Source: Spirochaetales bacterium (GTDB lineage Bacteria > Spirochaetota > Spirochaetia > SZUA-6 > RPPD01). From it: DNA of 64,000 bases. Where the stretch lies: NCBI GenBank assembly GCA_016929065.1, contig JAFGJO010000024.1:26451-90450 (forward strand), read 5' to 3'. This document shows, piece by piece, positions 46,372-55,309 of this stretch (position 1 is the stretch's first letter; each line of letters opens with the position of its first letter). The position numbers and the translations under genes are program-made. The notes beneath the pieces were generated by a model. That model was not told where the DNA came from and did no database searches. It saw nothing but the letters and a program-made list of their open reading frames with translations.

Positions 46372-46833
46372 ATGTTGAAAGAAGGAGCAAAGGCACCGGA
46401 TTTTTCTCTGAGCAATGACGAAGGAAAAACATTTTCACTGAAAGATTTTAAAGGAAAAAAAATAGTGCTGTATTTTTATCCGCGCGACAATACGCCCGGC
46501 TGCACAACAGAAGCGTGCGGGTTTCGCGATGTTTATGACGAGATTCTTGCCAAAGGGGCAGTCGTTATCGGGGTGAGTGCAGATTCTGAAACTTCTCACC
46601 AGAAATTCAAAAAGAAGTTTGACCTTCCCTTTTATCTGCTCTCTGATCCGGATAAAACCTGTATCAAGGCGTATAATGCCTGGGGCGAGAAATCAATGTA
46701 CGGGAAAATGCTTATGGGGATTTTACGTTCGACATTTGTTATAGATGAAAAAGGCATGGTCATAAAAGTGTTCCCAAAAGTCTCGCCAAAAGAGCATGCC
46801 AAAGAAGTGCTTGAGGTACTGGACGGGAAATAA
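46372..46833 (+). CDS. bcp: Peroxiredoxin Q (bacterioferritin comigratory protein)
   Basis: A 153-residue thiol peroxidase that reduces hydrogen peroxide and organic peroxides. The peroxidatic cysteine is C44 in NTPGCTTEAC and the resolving cysteine C49, the usual 5-residue spacing of the PrxQ group. LYFYPRDNTPG and FVIDEKG also fit. It has no signal peptide, so it is cytoplasmic. GGAGAAG precedes the ATG, and the divergent neighbour is the LysM-C39 gene. No thioredoxin or reductase gene is adjacent. Confidence 0.95.
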   Translation: MLKEGAKAPDFSLSNDEGKTFSLKDFKGKKIVLYFYPRDNTPGCTTEACGFRDVYDEILAKGAVVIGVSADSETSHQKFKKKFDLPFYLLSDPDKTCIKAYNAWGEKSMYGKMLMGILRSTFVIDEKGMVIKVFPKVSPKEHAKEVLEVLDGK

Positions 46834-46943
46834 TACTTTATCATGGTCATTGCCGCCCGGAAAATATTCGTTGTGGTGGACGCCGGTTTCATCGGGATGA
46901 GATCATCGACCAGGGCATGGAACTGGGGCCCGGCAGTTTCCGA

Positions 46944-48545
46944 TCACACTTTTTCCAGACTGAACTTCTTTTTTGCATCGATTGTATAAGCGAGTACCAG
47001 TTTCGTCCGCTCATACTTTTTGGCTGGAAGCCCGAGTGTAAATGTGACGATTCCGTGACGGTCCAGTGTATACCCCCTGCTCGTACTATCATCGATGGTC
47101 ACGGTTACCCCGGCAACTTCAGAGAGATGGATTGCTTCTTTTAGTACAACGGTAACCGGCACTTCTTTGTAATGGGAAAGCTCATAGTCAAAGATATACT
47201 CCCTGACATGTTTTCCGCCGATGCCCTTCGGAGCTTTATAGACATCCCTGCGGAGTGTTCTGCGCACCTTGATATCATCGTCAATCCCGAACGAGAACGA
47301 ACACTCCTCTCCATCGGCAATAAATCCGGTGGATGTTTTCCCCATAAAACTGCCGTTACGGAACACCTGTACGACGCCTTCCGGGAACGGCATCCCGGAA
47401 TTGTTTTTAAATGATGCCTTGAAATAGACATGGGGCATAACTGCCGGGATGGTTTCATAGCTTGTCTCGGGATTGAATTCAAACAGCTGTACCAGCACGC
47501 GGTTGTATTCACCATTGGCCTTGATCGTCACCGGCTTGGACAATCTGAAGGTATAGGCAGTTCCTTTTTTTTCGACAATAATTTCTTCTTCCCGTGGACT
47601 CTGCGGCTCTTCCGGTTCCGGTTCTTCGGCTGCACCTTCTGCAAAATCATCCGCATCCTCGGTGCCGGTAACGATATCCGTGGAAACCGTCTCCCTGCTG
47701 CCGGATAATACAGTGGGAAACAGTACCGGAATAATGATGCCGGTATCTGCTTCTGCAGTCGAGATGACAATCGGAACAGAATCCCAGTCCTCGCCCGTGC
47801 GCTGGAGAATATCTGCATACATGAAAAAAGAAAGTTTCTTTGATGCCGTATCAAGATGCACATCATATGATGCTTTCCAGAAAACCTGCTGTGTCATATA
47901 CGAGCAGAGAAATAATGCATCACATTCCTTTTCCGCAGCAACTTCCACTTTTACCGTGAAGGTTGTTTTTGTATCGATTTTTCGAACGGCATCATATTCT
48001 GCGTACAGCCGGTGGTATTCGTCTTCGCTCTTTTCCAAAAGCAACCGCCGCTCTATTGCCCCGGTTCTGTTTGATGTCAAAAGCCCCGAGGTAAAGTCGA
48101 GCGCTTCCCGCAGTTTTTCGATCGCGATGTGCTGCTCAAGCAGGATATCGTTGAGTGCATTTTGAAGATACAGGCGCAGGTCTTCGATCAGCTGTGCTTC
48201 GAGTGTAAACACTGTCTGTTCTTCAAACAGCTGTATCAGTTCCCGGAGCACTTTTTTTACTTTTTTATAGATTTCATCATGCTCTTTTTTATTGAAGAAA
48301 TGAAGAAATTTCTTTTCCGGAGCAACAGAAAGAATTCTCACCCCCGCAGCATCAGCTTTTGCTTTTACGGTATCGGCAATACAGGCACCGCCGATGCCGG
48401 TAAACTCCACTGTCTGTTCTCCTGTCGTAAGATGCACATTCTGTTCCCGCTCAACCAGCGAGTAGCCGGGGAAAATGGTAATATTCCTGATCGTTGAGTT
48501 CGGTGTCAGCTGTATTTTTTCACGGTCATATAGTATTTCTGCCAT
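46944..48545 (-). CDS. DUF4139 / MuiA-like protein (second of a pair)
   Basis: A 533-residue protein with a coiled-coil central part (about 75-190) and a C-terminal beta domain of the DUF4139 type: VFWKASYDVHLDTASKK, EYNRVLVQLFEF, MPFPEGVVQVFRNGSFMG and EYIFDYELSHYKEVPVTV. An acidic linker with many Glu and Pro (about 295-325) separates two beta halves. No signal peptide is visible. The function of this family (mucoidy inhibitor A-like) is unknown. It lies three bases after its paralogue, so the pair is translated together. Confidence 0.8.
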   Translation of the reverse strand: MAEILYDREKIQLTPNSTIRNITIFPGYSLVEREQNVHLTTGEQTVEFTGIGGACIADTVKAKADAAGVRILSVAPEKKFLHFFNKKEHDEIYKKVKKVLRELIQLFEEQTVFTLEAQLIEDLRLYLQNALNDILLEQHIAIEKLREALDFTSGLLTSNRTGAIERRLLLEKSEDEYHRLYAEYDAVRKIDTKTTFTVKVEVAAEKECDALFLCSYMTQQVFWKASYDVHLDTASKKLSFFMYADILQRTGEDWDSVPIVISTAEADTGIIIPVLFPTVLSGSRETVSTDIVTGTEDADDFAEGAAEEPEPEEPQSPREEEIIVEKKGTAYTFRLSKPVTIKANGEYNRVLVQLFEFNPETSYETIPAVMPHVYFKASFKNNSGMPFPEGVVQVFRNGSFMGKTSTGFIADGEECSFSFGIDDDIKVRRTLRRDVYKAPKGIGGKHVREYIFDYELSHYKEVPVTVVLKEAIHLSEVAGVTVTIDDSTSRGYTLDRHGIVTFTLGLPAKKYERTKLVLAYTIDAKKKFSLEKV

Positions 48546-48548
48546 TGG

Positions 48549-50507
48549 TTATTCCTCTCGCTGCGGATTGAATGCAGTGTATTGTTCGTTCATCACGAGT
48601 CTGAATTCCTCCGGATGCGTTACCGTATAACTGAACCGTATCGTTTCTTTTTTCTGCGGCAGCAATTCGATCTTCCATTCAAGGATGTTGTTATTGTGTT
48701 CTTTTGGTTTGGGTTGGGCGGTAAAATCAGAGACGGTGATCTCTTTAGTTGTTCCTGCATCCGGGAACCGGTCGATCACCCTCACCTGAATTGATTCTTT
48801 CTTGTAGCTGATCAGTTCAATCTCAATAGTGTATTCATTCACCGCATCTTTCGACATGAGTTTCTTTCTGCGCCGGAAACGGTTTTCACGGCGAATTACC
48901 TTGATATCCCGGTCAATCCCCAGCGACACCTGCCCGTTTTCCCCCAATCCCAGTGTGGCAAACCGCATGGCCCCGAGCAGGCTCTGGCCTGCAAAGATCT
49001 GCGACGGCCCTGCAGGCAGCGGGGTATCGGTATCGTTTGAAAAAGAGGCGCTCATGTATACTGCTTCCTTCTCGGAAGGAACACAAATATAACTCGTGGA
49101 CATGGAAAAGTTTTTTACTGCAACCGGAATCCGCTGCGGGACATGAGATGAGGCCACCGAGCGCAGCCCGTGCACAGGATAGCGGTAATCATAGCCGCCG
49201 AGTGAGGAATCAGGTGCAACCCCTTCCGCGCACCATTCGGGAAGCGCAGATTTTATCGAATCTGAGGGCATGGGAACCGGCACGCTGCGCTCCATGTCAA
49301 GCCGCGTAAGGTCGGCAATATACGGCGGGACGGTCATCCGGAATACTTTTTTTGTCTGGGCGATTCCGGAAGATGCCGTGGGGACAGACGAGATTCCAAT
49401 AGAACTGATATCCATTTCTTCATTCACCATTGATTCCTCTTCTGCTTCCATAACCGGTTCAACATCCATTTTTTGCATACCGCTGGAACGCATCGATTCC
49501 TTTTTTCGGGTTTTTTCTTTCATCCCGCCGCCGAACCCCGGCTTTGATATACCCCGCTTTTCCTCTGCAGCATACACTTCATCCGCTGTTATTTCCTTGT
49601 CCAAGACACCGGACATCAGATTGTCGGCCATCATTTTTGGGGCAGGAGGTGCCTGGGGCTGCAGTTTTTTCTGAAGCTGTACTTCGGCATCCTGTTCGCG
49701 GAGACGCTTGCTTGACAACACCGGGATGCTGCAGGAAAACATGGGATGAGCAGTGGAGAGCAACATACTCACGTTATTCCAGTTTTCCTGCGTTGCCTGC
49801 GCAATGACTGCGGACATTGAGATGGCAATTGTTTTTTCATCGATATCGGCAGAAATGGTATAGACCGGATACCACGAAACATTATCCTGAAGATAATGCA
49901 GTTCAATGGGAACGATTTTTTTTGCAGCAGTTTGACAAATGATTTCGATCTCAGATGATGTATCGGGGGCGCCGGTCATCGCTGCAAGATTTTTTTGCGC
50001 TGCATCGATCTTTACTTCCAGTTCGATTTTTCTAAAAAGCAGTTCCCGTGCCCGGCTGCGGTTCTCGAGAAAACGAGAGCGCAAAAAAGGATAAAACTCT
50101 TTCCAGTTTTCTACATTTATCGACAGATAGCGTTCCTTTGAAAATTGATCATGAAGCGCTGCTTTGCCGACAAACAACCCGATCTCCCTGTCAGCATTCA
50201 ATATTTCTGCATCAAGTTTCTGACGCTCTGCAACAAGGTCCCGGATACTGTTTTCAAGTTTGCTGTACTCATGTGTTTCATCGTGCACGCGGGTTTTGGG
50301 GCACGCGACAACTCCGGTAATAAAACAGCCGGAATCCTGCGGGACTTCTATCCGGACGCTATCAGGAGATAATGTGCCCGGAAGTTTCGATGCGATAATT
50401 CTGCTCTCGCCGGCCTCAATCACGACATCCGCTTTTCTGCAGATGCGCGCTGCCGAGGGATACACAGTCACTTCGAAAATGGGAAATGAAACGGAAATTT
50501 CTTTCAT
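48549..50507 (-). CDS. MuiA-family protein with DUF4140 and DUF4139 domains
   Basis: A 652-residue protein of the mucoidy inhibitor A family. The N-terminal DUF4140 domain is marked by TVYPSAARICRKADVVIEAGESRI and IASKLPGTLSPDSVRI. A coiled coil (about 75-180) and a C-terminal DUF4139 domain follow (YPVYTISADID, SWYPVYT, YTIEIELISYKKESIQVRV). The middle contains a low-complexity charged stretch rich in Met, Glu and Lys. No signal peptide is seen, unlike some family members. It is the first gene of a two-gene operon with a paralogue directly downstream. Confidence 0.82.
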   Translation of the reverse strand: MKEISVSFPIFEVTVYPSAARICRKADVVIEAGESRIIASKLPGTLSPDSVRIEVPQDSGCFITGVVACPKTRVHDETHEYSKLENSIRDLVAERQKLDAEILNADREIGLFVGKAALHDQFSKERYLSINVENWKEFYPFLRSRFLENRSRARELLFRKIELEVKIDAAQKNLAAMTGAPDTSSEIEIICQTAAKKIVPIELHYLQDNVSWYPVYTISADIDEKTIAISMSAVIAQATQENWNNVSMLLSTAHPMFSCSIPVLSSKRLREQDAEVQLQKKLQPQAPPAPKMMADNLMSGVLDKEITADEVYAAEEKRGISKPGFGGGMKEKTRKKESMRSSGMQKMDVEPVMEAEEESMVNEEMDISSIGISSVPTASSGIAQTKKVFRMTVPPYIADLTRLDMERSVPVPMPSDSIKSALPEWCAEGVAPDSSLGGYDYRYPVHGLRSVASSHVPQRIPVAVKNFSMSTSYICVPSEKEAVYMSASFSNDTDTPLPAGPSQIFAGQSLLGAMRFATLGLGENGQVSLGIDRDIKVIRRENRFRRRKKLMSKDAVNEYTIEIELISYKKESIQVRVIDRFPDAGTTKEITVSDFTAQPKPKEHNNNILEWKIELLPQKKETIRFSYTVTHPEEFRLVMNEQYTAFNPQREE

Positions 50508-50655
50508 GGAAACGCTCCTACGTACAGGTACACTATAGTACCTTGAATGAAATCACGCAAGAACGATTCGAATCTTCCATACCAAATGGCATATTCCATC
50601 ACAGGCGTCAGTCATGTATGGTTTTCATTAAATTTCAACTGAAAGGATATTTTTC

Positions 50656-51363
50656 GTGAAAGTACAATGCATTCTTTCGATCGCACTGCTCCTGGAAGCA
50701 TTCTCCTGTACGGTTTCGGACAATCTGCCGCATGTCGGTCCTGATCCCGTCAGCGACAGCGGGATCGTATTCACCATCAGCTATACAAAGGGCGATGCGG
50801 CCATGTCCACCTATACGGTGTCATATGCCGCATGGGCGGCCGATGCAACAGAAAACATGGTCCAGCACCTGTTCGTCACACAAAGAGTTCATGATTACTC
50901 ACTGGCTTCAAATTCAACGCCGCTCTCTTACTGGGAAGAAAATTACCGGGGGCAGACAGTCACCGGCGAGGTTGACGCCGTTACCGGTGCAACACAGAAA
51001 AATACTGATTTTACAATCACTGCAGAATATCTGTATCCAACGGTGCGGACGTTCCGGCTCTATTTTGAAATCGACCACTCATTCGACGGCAACGACTGGT
51101 TTGCCGGCGAGCAGCCGGGAATCATCTACTATGCAGATATCGATCTTGATTCTGTAACAACCAAATACATCCTCCAGCCGCTCGGCTGGGCGCATGCATA
51201 CAGTCTCTCTGCTCCTTTCTCCATAGCACCGGGTACGATGTATGACGATATGAGATATGTCACCTATACTAAAAGCGGCAGCGATTTTGGCACCCCATAT
51301 ACCGACAACACGCCGGCCACTCATATGGTGAATACGCTGACCGTGACGGTGACACAGTCGTAA
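50656..51363 (+). CDS. Lipoprotein resembling DUF2271
   Basis: A 235-residue protein with a short signal and a possible lipobox (EAFSC, near residue 18). Its body has WAADATENMVQHLFV, SYWEEN, EVDAVTGATQKNTDFTITAEY and LYFEIDHSFD, a pattern like DUF2271 periplasmic proteins. The DAVTGAT segment has the form of the motif at which ApbE attaches FMN to threonine in other flavoproteins, but no ApbE is nearby. A GTG start at 50656 follows AAAGGAT at a fair distance. A symmetrical hairpin follows at 51386. Confidence 0.65.
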   Translation: MKVQCILSIALLLEAFSCTVSDNLPHVGPDPVSDSGIVFTISYTKGDAAMSTYTVSYAAWAADATENMVQHLFVTQRVHDYSLASNSTPLSYWEENYRGQTVTGEVDAVTGATQKNTDFTITAEYLYPTVRTFRLYFEIDHSFDGNDWFAGEQPGIIYYADIDLDSVTTKYILQPLGWAHAYSLSAPFSIAPGTMYDDMRYVTYTKSGSDFGTPYTDNTPATHMVNTLTVTVTQS

Positions 51364-51385
51364 CCATTTTCCGCTTCTATAAACA

Positions 51386-51418
51386 AGAGACCTGAACGCA
51401 GCATGCGAACAGGTCTCT
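51386..51418 (+). terminator. Hairpin, possible terminator
   Basis: AGAGACCTG (51386-51394) and CAGGTCTCT (51410-51418) enclose a second pair, CGCA with TGCG, around a three-base loop, with symmetrical AA bulges. Only a weak A/T tail follows, so it could end transcription of the DUF2271-like gene in either direction. The remaining sequence to 51592 shows nothing else. Confidence 0.6.
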
Positions 51419-51592
51419 ATATTGCCAATTGGATTCACTCTGCCAGCAGCAGACCATCATCGGTAAAAATATTGACCCCATTTGTATTATTGAATCATTG
51501 TTCTCCCAAAGAACACCTTGCACATAATTATAAATATTTAATTGGAACCAATTATTGCTTTCAAACGACAAATGCAGTAATGTATCGAAAAG

Positions 51593-53200
51593 ATGAAATA
51601 CGAGCGGATGATGAATAACCGATGTCGGACATGCCTTCTCATTATATGTATACTCACTGCGGTTGCATGTTCACATTCCCAATCCCAATCCCAATCCCGA
51701 ACAGAGGATATATTCATTATACCGGATTATACTGACAGCCCGCAAGATAAAGCGAAACTGAATATGCCGTTTATCGGAGTAGATGTTTCCCGTGATCTTC
51801 ACCCCCTTGACTATATTCATTCCTTAAAAGAAGCCGGCATTGCCTGTTTTGGTGCGGAAAAAGTGTTCTGGAATGATATCGAACCTGCTTCGGCATCCGG
51901 TTACAGGTGGACAGTCTATGACGATGCGGTGAAAAAAATAGAAGCAGCCGGCGGGGATATTCTCCCGACAATCTGGTGTGTCTCATCCTGGGCAACCGAA
52001 AAGCCATCAATCGGGAACCCTTCCTCCATGCCGCAAAATAAATTCAGACAACGGTATTATGATTTTATTCGTGCCTTTGTTGAACGGTATGACGGGGATG
52101 GTATTTCTGATATGCCGGGACTGAAAAGGGGCCACCATTATCTGCAGATCGAAGATGAGGCGCAAAACCTTGGGGATTCTTGGATTGCGAGTCAGGCTCT
52201 GGATATATATAAAAGCGACTCCATGCAGTATTACCGGTATGCAGCCAAAGAGTATGGAGAAATGCTTCGCAGTGCATATTCTGCAGCACACACAGCAAAC
52301 CCGCATAGTAAAATAATTTCGTTCTCTTTCAACTTTGGTGATTATTTCAATCGCAACCCGTCAGAGGTTTTTGAAACAAATCCCCGAATGGCTTTTTTAA
52401 ACGAAATCATGATAAATTATAACCGGTATTTTGATATTATCGGAGTCCAGGCAAATTACAGCTATACCGGGATACCCGTGATGATCCAGTATCTGCGAAG
52501 CAGATACGCCCTGCAGAAACCGGTTCTTTGTGCGGATGCCGCCTCGATGCCGATGATCGGGCAGTATCAGTTTGAAAAGCCGGATCAGTATGAAGAAATC
52601 TACCCGTATTTGAAAGACAAAACCATTTTGGCAATTCTCGACAAAGGCCCGGAACACCCCCGGTATGCAGAAATTAAATTATGGTGGGAAAAAGAAAAGG
52701 CAATTCTCTGTGTAAAAAAAGCAGTCATCGCTGCAGGAGCAGGAGCGGAACAAATCAGTTTTCAGTTTATGCAGACATGGCGCGGGTCAGGAAGCGCATG
52801 GCTCCATTCAGATTTACTGAGCAGCGGTCCGCAGATGGGTGATGCAGAGCCTGAGGGAACTCCCCGGCCGGCAGTTTTTGCTTTGGGTCAGCTCATCAGG
52901 AAAGTCGATAATTTTGTTACAATTGAAAATATGAATCCGCTTCCCCCCGGAGAAGATCCGTATTCGTGGAACTGGATTTACCGCTGGAAAAACAACGGGA
53001 AATATTCTTATATTGCATGGAACGAAACAATAAAAAATACAATTGATTTTCGCAGTCTTGTCTCATCAGAACAGGTTACACTTACTCCGATAATCACCAA
53101 AATGGATTCTGATAACAATCCTGAAATGCAGGAGCCTTTCTACAGGAACACTGCTGCAATACCCATTGGATCGATACCGGTTTATATAGAGGTGAAATAA
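51593..53200 (+). CDS. Glycosidase-like lipoprotein
   Basis: A protein of up to 535 residues. The N-terminal hydrophobic segment (RTCLLIICILTAVAC) ends in a plausible lipobox Cys, followed by a run SHSQSQSQSR encoded by tandem TCCCAA repeats. The rest resembles a (beta/alpha)8 glycoside hydrolase: GVDVSRDLHPLDYIHSLKEAG, DILPTIWCVSSWATEKP, YLQIEDEAQNLGDSW with a possible acid/base glutamate, FDIIGVQANYSY and SFQFMQTWRG. The family is not certain. An ATG at 51611 just before the hydrophobic segment would also fit. Confidence 0.72.
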   Translation: MKYERMMNNRCRTCLLIICILTAVACSHSQSQSQSRTEDIFIIPDYTDSPQDKAKLNMPFIGVDVSRDLHPLDYIHSLKEAGIACFGAEKVFWNDIEPASASGYRWTVYDDAVKKIEAAGGDILPTIWCVSSWATEKPSIGNPSSMPQNKFRQRYYDFIRAFVERYDGDGISDMPGLKRGHHYLQIEDEAQNLGDSWIASQALDIYKSDSMQYYRYAAKEYGEMLRSAYSAAHTANPHSKIISFSFNFGDYFNRNPSEVFETNPRMAFLNEIMINYNRYFDIIGVQANYSYTGIPVMIQYLRSRYALQKPVLCADAASMPMIGQYQFEKPDQYEEIYPYLKDKTILAILDKGPEHPRYAEIKLWWEKEKAILCVKKAVIAAGAGAEQISFQFMQTWRGSGSAWLHSDLLSSGPQMGDAEPEGTPRPAVFALGQLIRKVDNFVTIENMNPLPPGEDPYSWNWIYRWKNNGKYSYIAWNETIKNTIDFRSLVSSEQVTLTPIITKMDSDNNPEMQEPFYRNTAAIPIGSIPVYIEVK

Positions 53201-53279
53201 AAAAAGAGAAAAATTCGTATTTTGGGCGGTCACCGGTTTGAATATCAGTTTTCGGGATATGAATATGGTTTTCATCACA

Positions 53280-53506
53280 TCCTTCTAGACGCCCTCGTTT
53301 TACTCGGGCTCCTCAGGATGACATTTCTTTCTGGCTTCATGGTTTCTTATGATTTTTCTTTTCTTGTTTTTCCTGAGTTCCTTATACCCTTCGAGACGGG
53401 TTCGCTGCGCTCACCCTCCTCAAGGTGACAATGGAATCTCCTGGCAAGGGCGTAGCCCCCCTTTTTTCTTTTCCTGAGTTCCTTATTCGCTCTTCCTGAA
53501 TTCCTA
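53280..53506. repeat. Cluster of hairpin (type D) and type B repeats
   Basis: The 307-base gap 53201-53507 holds no gene. It contains two similar hairpin-forming repeats (53280-53322 and 53387-53430), each with a C-T-T-C-x-A-G-A-C-G start, a central stem and an end CTCCTCAxGxTGACA. Type B sequences follow at 53336-53386 and 53466-53506 (for example TTTTCCTGAGTTCCTTAT twice). These are typical dispersed intergenic repeats. Confidence 0.6.
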
Positions 53507-53507
53507 G

Positions 53508-53954
53508 TCAGACATCCACCAGTTTTCCGGTATTTTTTTCTTCGACGAAGATATCGATATACCTGCCGGAATGGTCATGTTTTTTATTGTTGGGGAAATA
53601 GGTACAGGAGAAAAAATAGAGAATATCGGTTAAATCCGCATACGAGTCTGACGGTACCCACCGGTAATAAATGTCGTATTTGTCGAGGATCTTTTTACGG
53701 TTTGCATCTTTTTCAAGTTCTGTATCGGTGCATCGCCGAATTTCGTTTTTCAATCCGCCGTAGTATGCTTTCGATAAAAAGAAGAGATTCAGTTTTTTAT
53801 GATCATCCATAAAATACAGTTCGAAGATTCCGGAAATGGAGGGTACCGACCGTACAATATCATATTTTTCCGCTTTTTTTATCTCGGACCAGAGTATTGA
53901 AAAATAGGCATTGCCGCTGTCAACGTGTTTGATTATCCGGGGTTCCTGAGCCAT
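53508..53954 (-). CDS. Hypothetical protein (148 aa)
   Basis: Starting at MAQEPRIIKHVDSGNAYFSI, this 148-residue protein is soluble and contains a beta-rich first half (YDIVRSVPSISGIFELYFMDD) and basic helices in the middle (RRCTDTELEKDANRKKILDKY). A final part with SCTYFPNNKKHDHSGRYIDIFVEEK follows. No signal peptide or known motif is present. AGGA lies upstream of the start. A start four codons earlier is possible. It is a conserved-looking gene of unknown function. Confidence 0.65.
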   Translation of the reverse strand: MAQEPRIIKHVDSGNAYFSILWSEIKKAEKYDIVRSVPSISGIFELYFMDDHKKLNLFFLSKAYYGGLKNEIRRCTDTELEKDANRKKILDKYDIYYRWVPSDSYADLTDILYFFSCTYFPNNKKHDHSGRYIDIFVEEKNTGKLVDV

Positions 53955-54018
53955 TTTTCCTCCCAATGCAAATGAATTTACAGGGAATACACATTATTGG
54001 CAAGTAAGTCAAAAAAAG

Positions 54019-54060
54019 AATTTCACGCAGAGGACACAAAGAACGTGAAGGAGAGGAATA
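54019..54060. repeat. Dispersed intergenic repeat, type A
   Basis: Reads ATTTCACGCAGAGGACACAA then AGAACGTGAAGGAGAG, matching the type A copies at 2412, 22205, 22375 and 63751. It lies between the 148-residue gene and the PfkB kinase. Confidence 0.6.
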
Positions 54061-54084
54061 GTGTCTCTGTGCAAGATATTTGTC

Positions 54085-54981
54085 TTATACAATCGATCCC
54101 GGACGGATAGAGAGTGCATTCAATCGGGCGCATTCTTCACCTTTGCGGATTGCCTTCAGAAAATCACTGTTTCGGTGATATGCAGAGGCAAACCCCGCGG
54201 TGAAGGCATCCCCGCAGCCGATGGTATTCGCCGGGGTCAGCTGCTGCGGCATCATTTCAGCGTAGCCGTTTTCATCAATATACCGGATGGGGCCTGAGCC
54301 GTCGGTAATGATGATCTTTGAAGAAAAAGACCGGAACAGCTCAGCCATCATCTCTCTGACCGCTTCGGATGCTTCGCTTTCTCTTTCCCGGTATTCAGGC
54401 AAAAACGTATGGATAAACTCGAAGAGATTTGGCTTGATGACATCCGGTGCAAAATGAAGTGCAGTATGAAGGTCAGCTCCGCGAAAGTCGCAGATTACTG
54501 TTTTATTTTGTTCTTTTGCCTGTTCGGTCATCCATGCAAAAATCGAAGCTGAATAACCCGGTGCAGTTGTTCCCGACAAAATAACAGTGTGGGAACGGCC
54601 AATAAGAGTCAGAAATAAATTCCTAATTTTATCCTCGGTCGTCCGGGACACGGGAATCCCTTCTTCAAGCAGTTCTGTTGCAGTATGGTTTGTGCTGTCA
54701 ATGACCGTCATGGCAAAGCGGATTTCAGAATCAGAGGAAACGTATTCAACAGGGATTCTTTCTCTTTCTGCCTGAATAAGGAAAAAATCGGTGAAACAGC
54801 CGCCCAAATGGGTGCAGTGTATGACTTTTTCGCCAAGCTGGGTAAGGACACGGGAGACATTTATTCCCTTTCCCGAAATATCAAAATAAAACTGTCTGCT
54901 TCGGTTTATCGCATCTGAAACAAGTTTTTCAACGATGAGTGTTTTTTGTAATGTCGGATTAAGGCATACAGTGAGAAACAA
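54085..54981 (-). CDS. PfkB-family sugar kinase (1-phosphofructokinase-like)
   Basis: A 298-residue ribokinase-fold kinase. The N-terminus FLTVCLNPTLQKTLIV and ISGKGINVSRVLTQLGEKV match the 1-phosphofructokinase / tagatose-6-phosphate kinase branch. The catalytic Asp lies in NTIGCGDAFTAGF (near 255), and FDRGPDSG-like ATP segments are replaced here by SKIIITDGSGPI. The start is TTG at 54979-54981, which gives the exact family N-terminus. The exact substrate cannot be told. A short gene for a 47-residue protein lies 17 bases upstream on the same strand. Confidence 0.88.
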   Translation of the reverse strand: MFLTVCLNPTLQKTLIVEKLVSDAINRSRQFYFDISGKGINVSRVLTQLGEKVIHCTHLGGCFTDFFLIQAERERIPVEYVSSDSEIRFAMTVIDSTNHTATELLEEGIPVSRTTEDKIRNLFLTLIGRSHTVILSGTTAPGYSASIFAWMTEQAKEQNKTVICDFRGADLHTALHFAPDVIKPNLFEFIHTFLPEYRERESEASEAVREMMAELFRSFSSKIIITDGSGPIRYIDENGYAEMMPQQLTPANTIGCGDAFTAGFASAYHRNSDFLKAIRKGEECARLNALSIRPGSIV

Positions 54982-54998
54982 ACTATGTCTGCACCTGA

Positions 54999-55142
54999 TT
55001 ATGCTGTTGTATCAACAGCATTGCCCGAAGATTCATCAACAGGAATATCAGTCGGCGGAGGAGCCGGTTCTGTCGCTTCCGGAGGCGGAGTTGTTTGGGG
55101 CGGAATGTAGGTGCTGTACGGATCAAGGCCATCAATTTGCAT
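54999..55142 (-). CDS. Small proline-rich acidic protein (47 aa)
   Basis: A 47-residue protein beginning MQIDGLDPYSTYIPPQTTPP and continuing with Pro-, Glu- and Thr-rich sequence (EATEPAPPPTDIPVDESSG). It has no hydrophobic segment. An AAGGAGC ribosome site 9 bases before the ATG and an intact stop support translation. It lies 17 bases upstream of the PfkB kinase on the same strand, so it may be in the same transcript. No family is recognised. Confidence 0.6.
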   Translation of the reverse strand: MQIDGLDPYSTYIPPQTTPPPEATEPAPPPTDIPVDESSGNAVDTTA

Positions 55143-55215
55143 AATTTTTTTGCTCCTTATGTATAATATACAGTTATTTTGAAATTTTATCAATATCGGA
55201 TCCGGAGGCCATCAT

Positions 55216-55309
55216 TTTTCCTGTTTTCATGATTTCCTTATAAATTTCTCTTATCTTCTTTTCCTGGTTTCATGCTTTCTTTATAATTTCTTTTTTCCTG
55301 GTTTCATAA
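55216..55309. repeat. Tandem type B repeats reaching into a gene end
   Basis: Two to three units of the pattern TTTTCCTGGTTTCATG-TTTC-TTATAA (for example TTCCTGGTTTCATGCTTTCT) run from the gap into the last codons of the gene at 55281-56234. They provide its final codons, MKPGKKKL and the stop. Confidence 0.6.

Noticed and set aside
46834..46943. Possible coding remnant between the peroxiredoxin and DUF4139 genes.
   Set aside because: Short frames exist on both strands, but none has a ribosome site or recognisable similarity.
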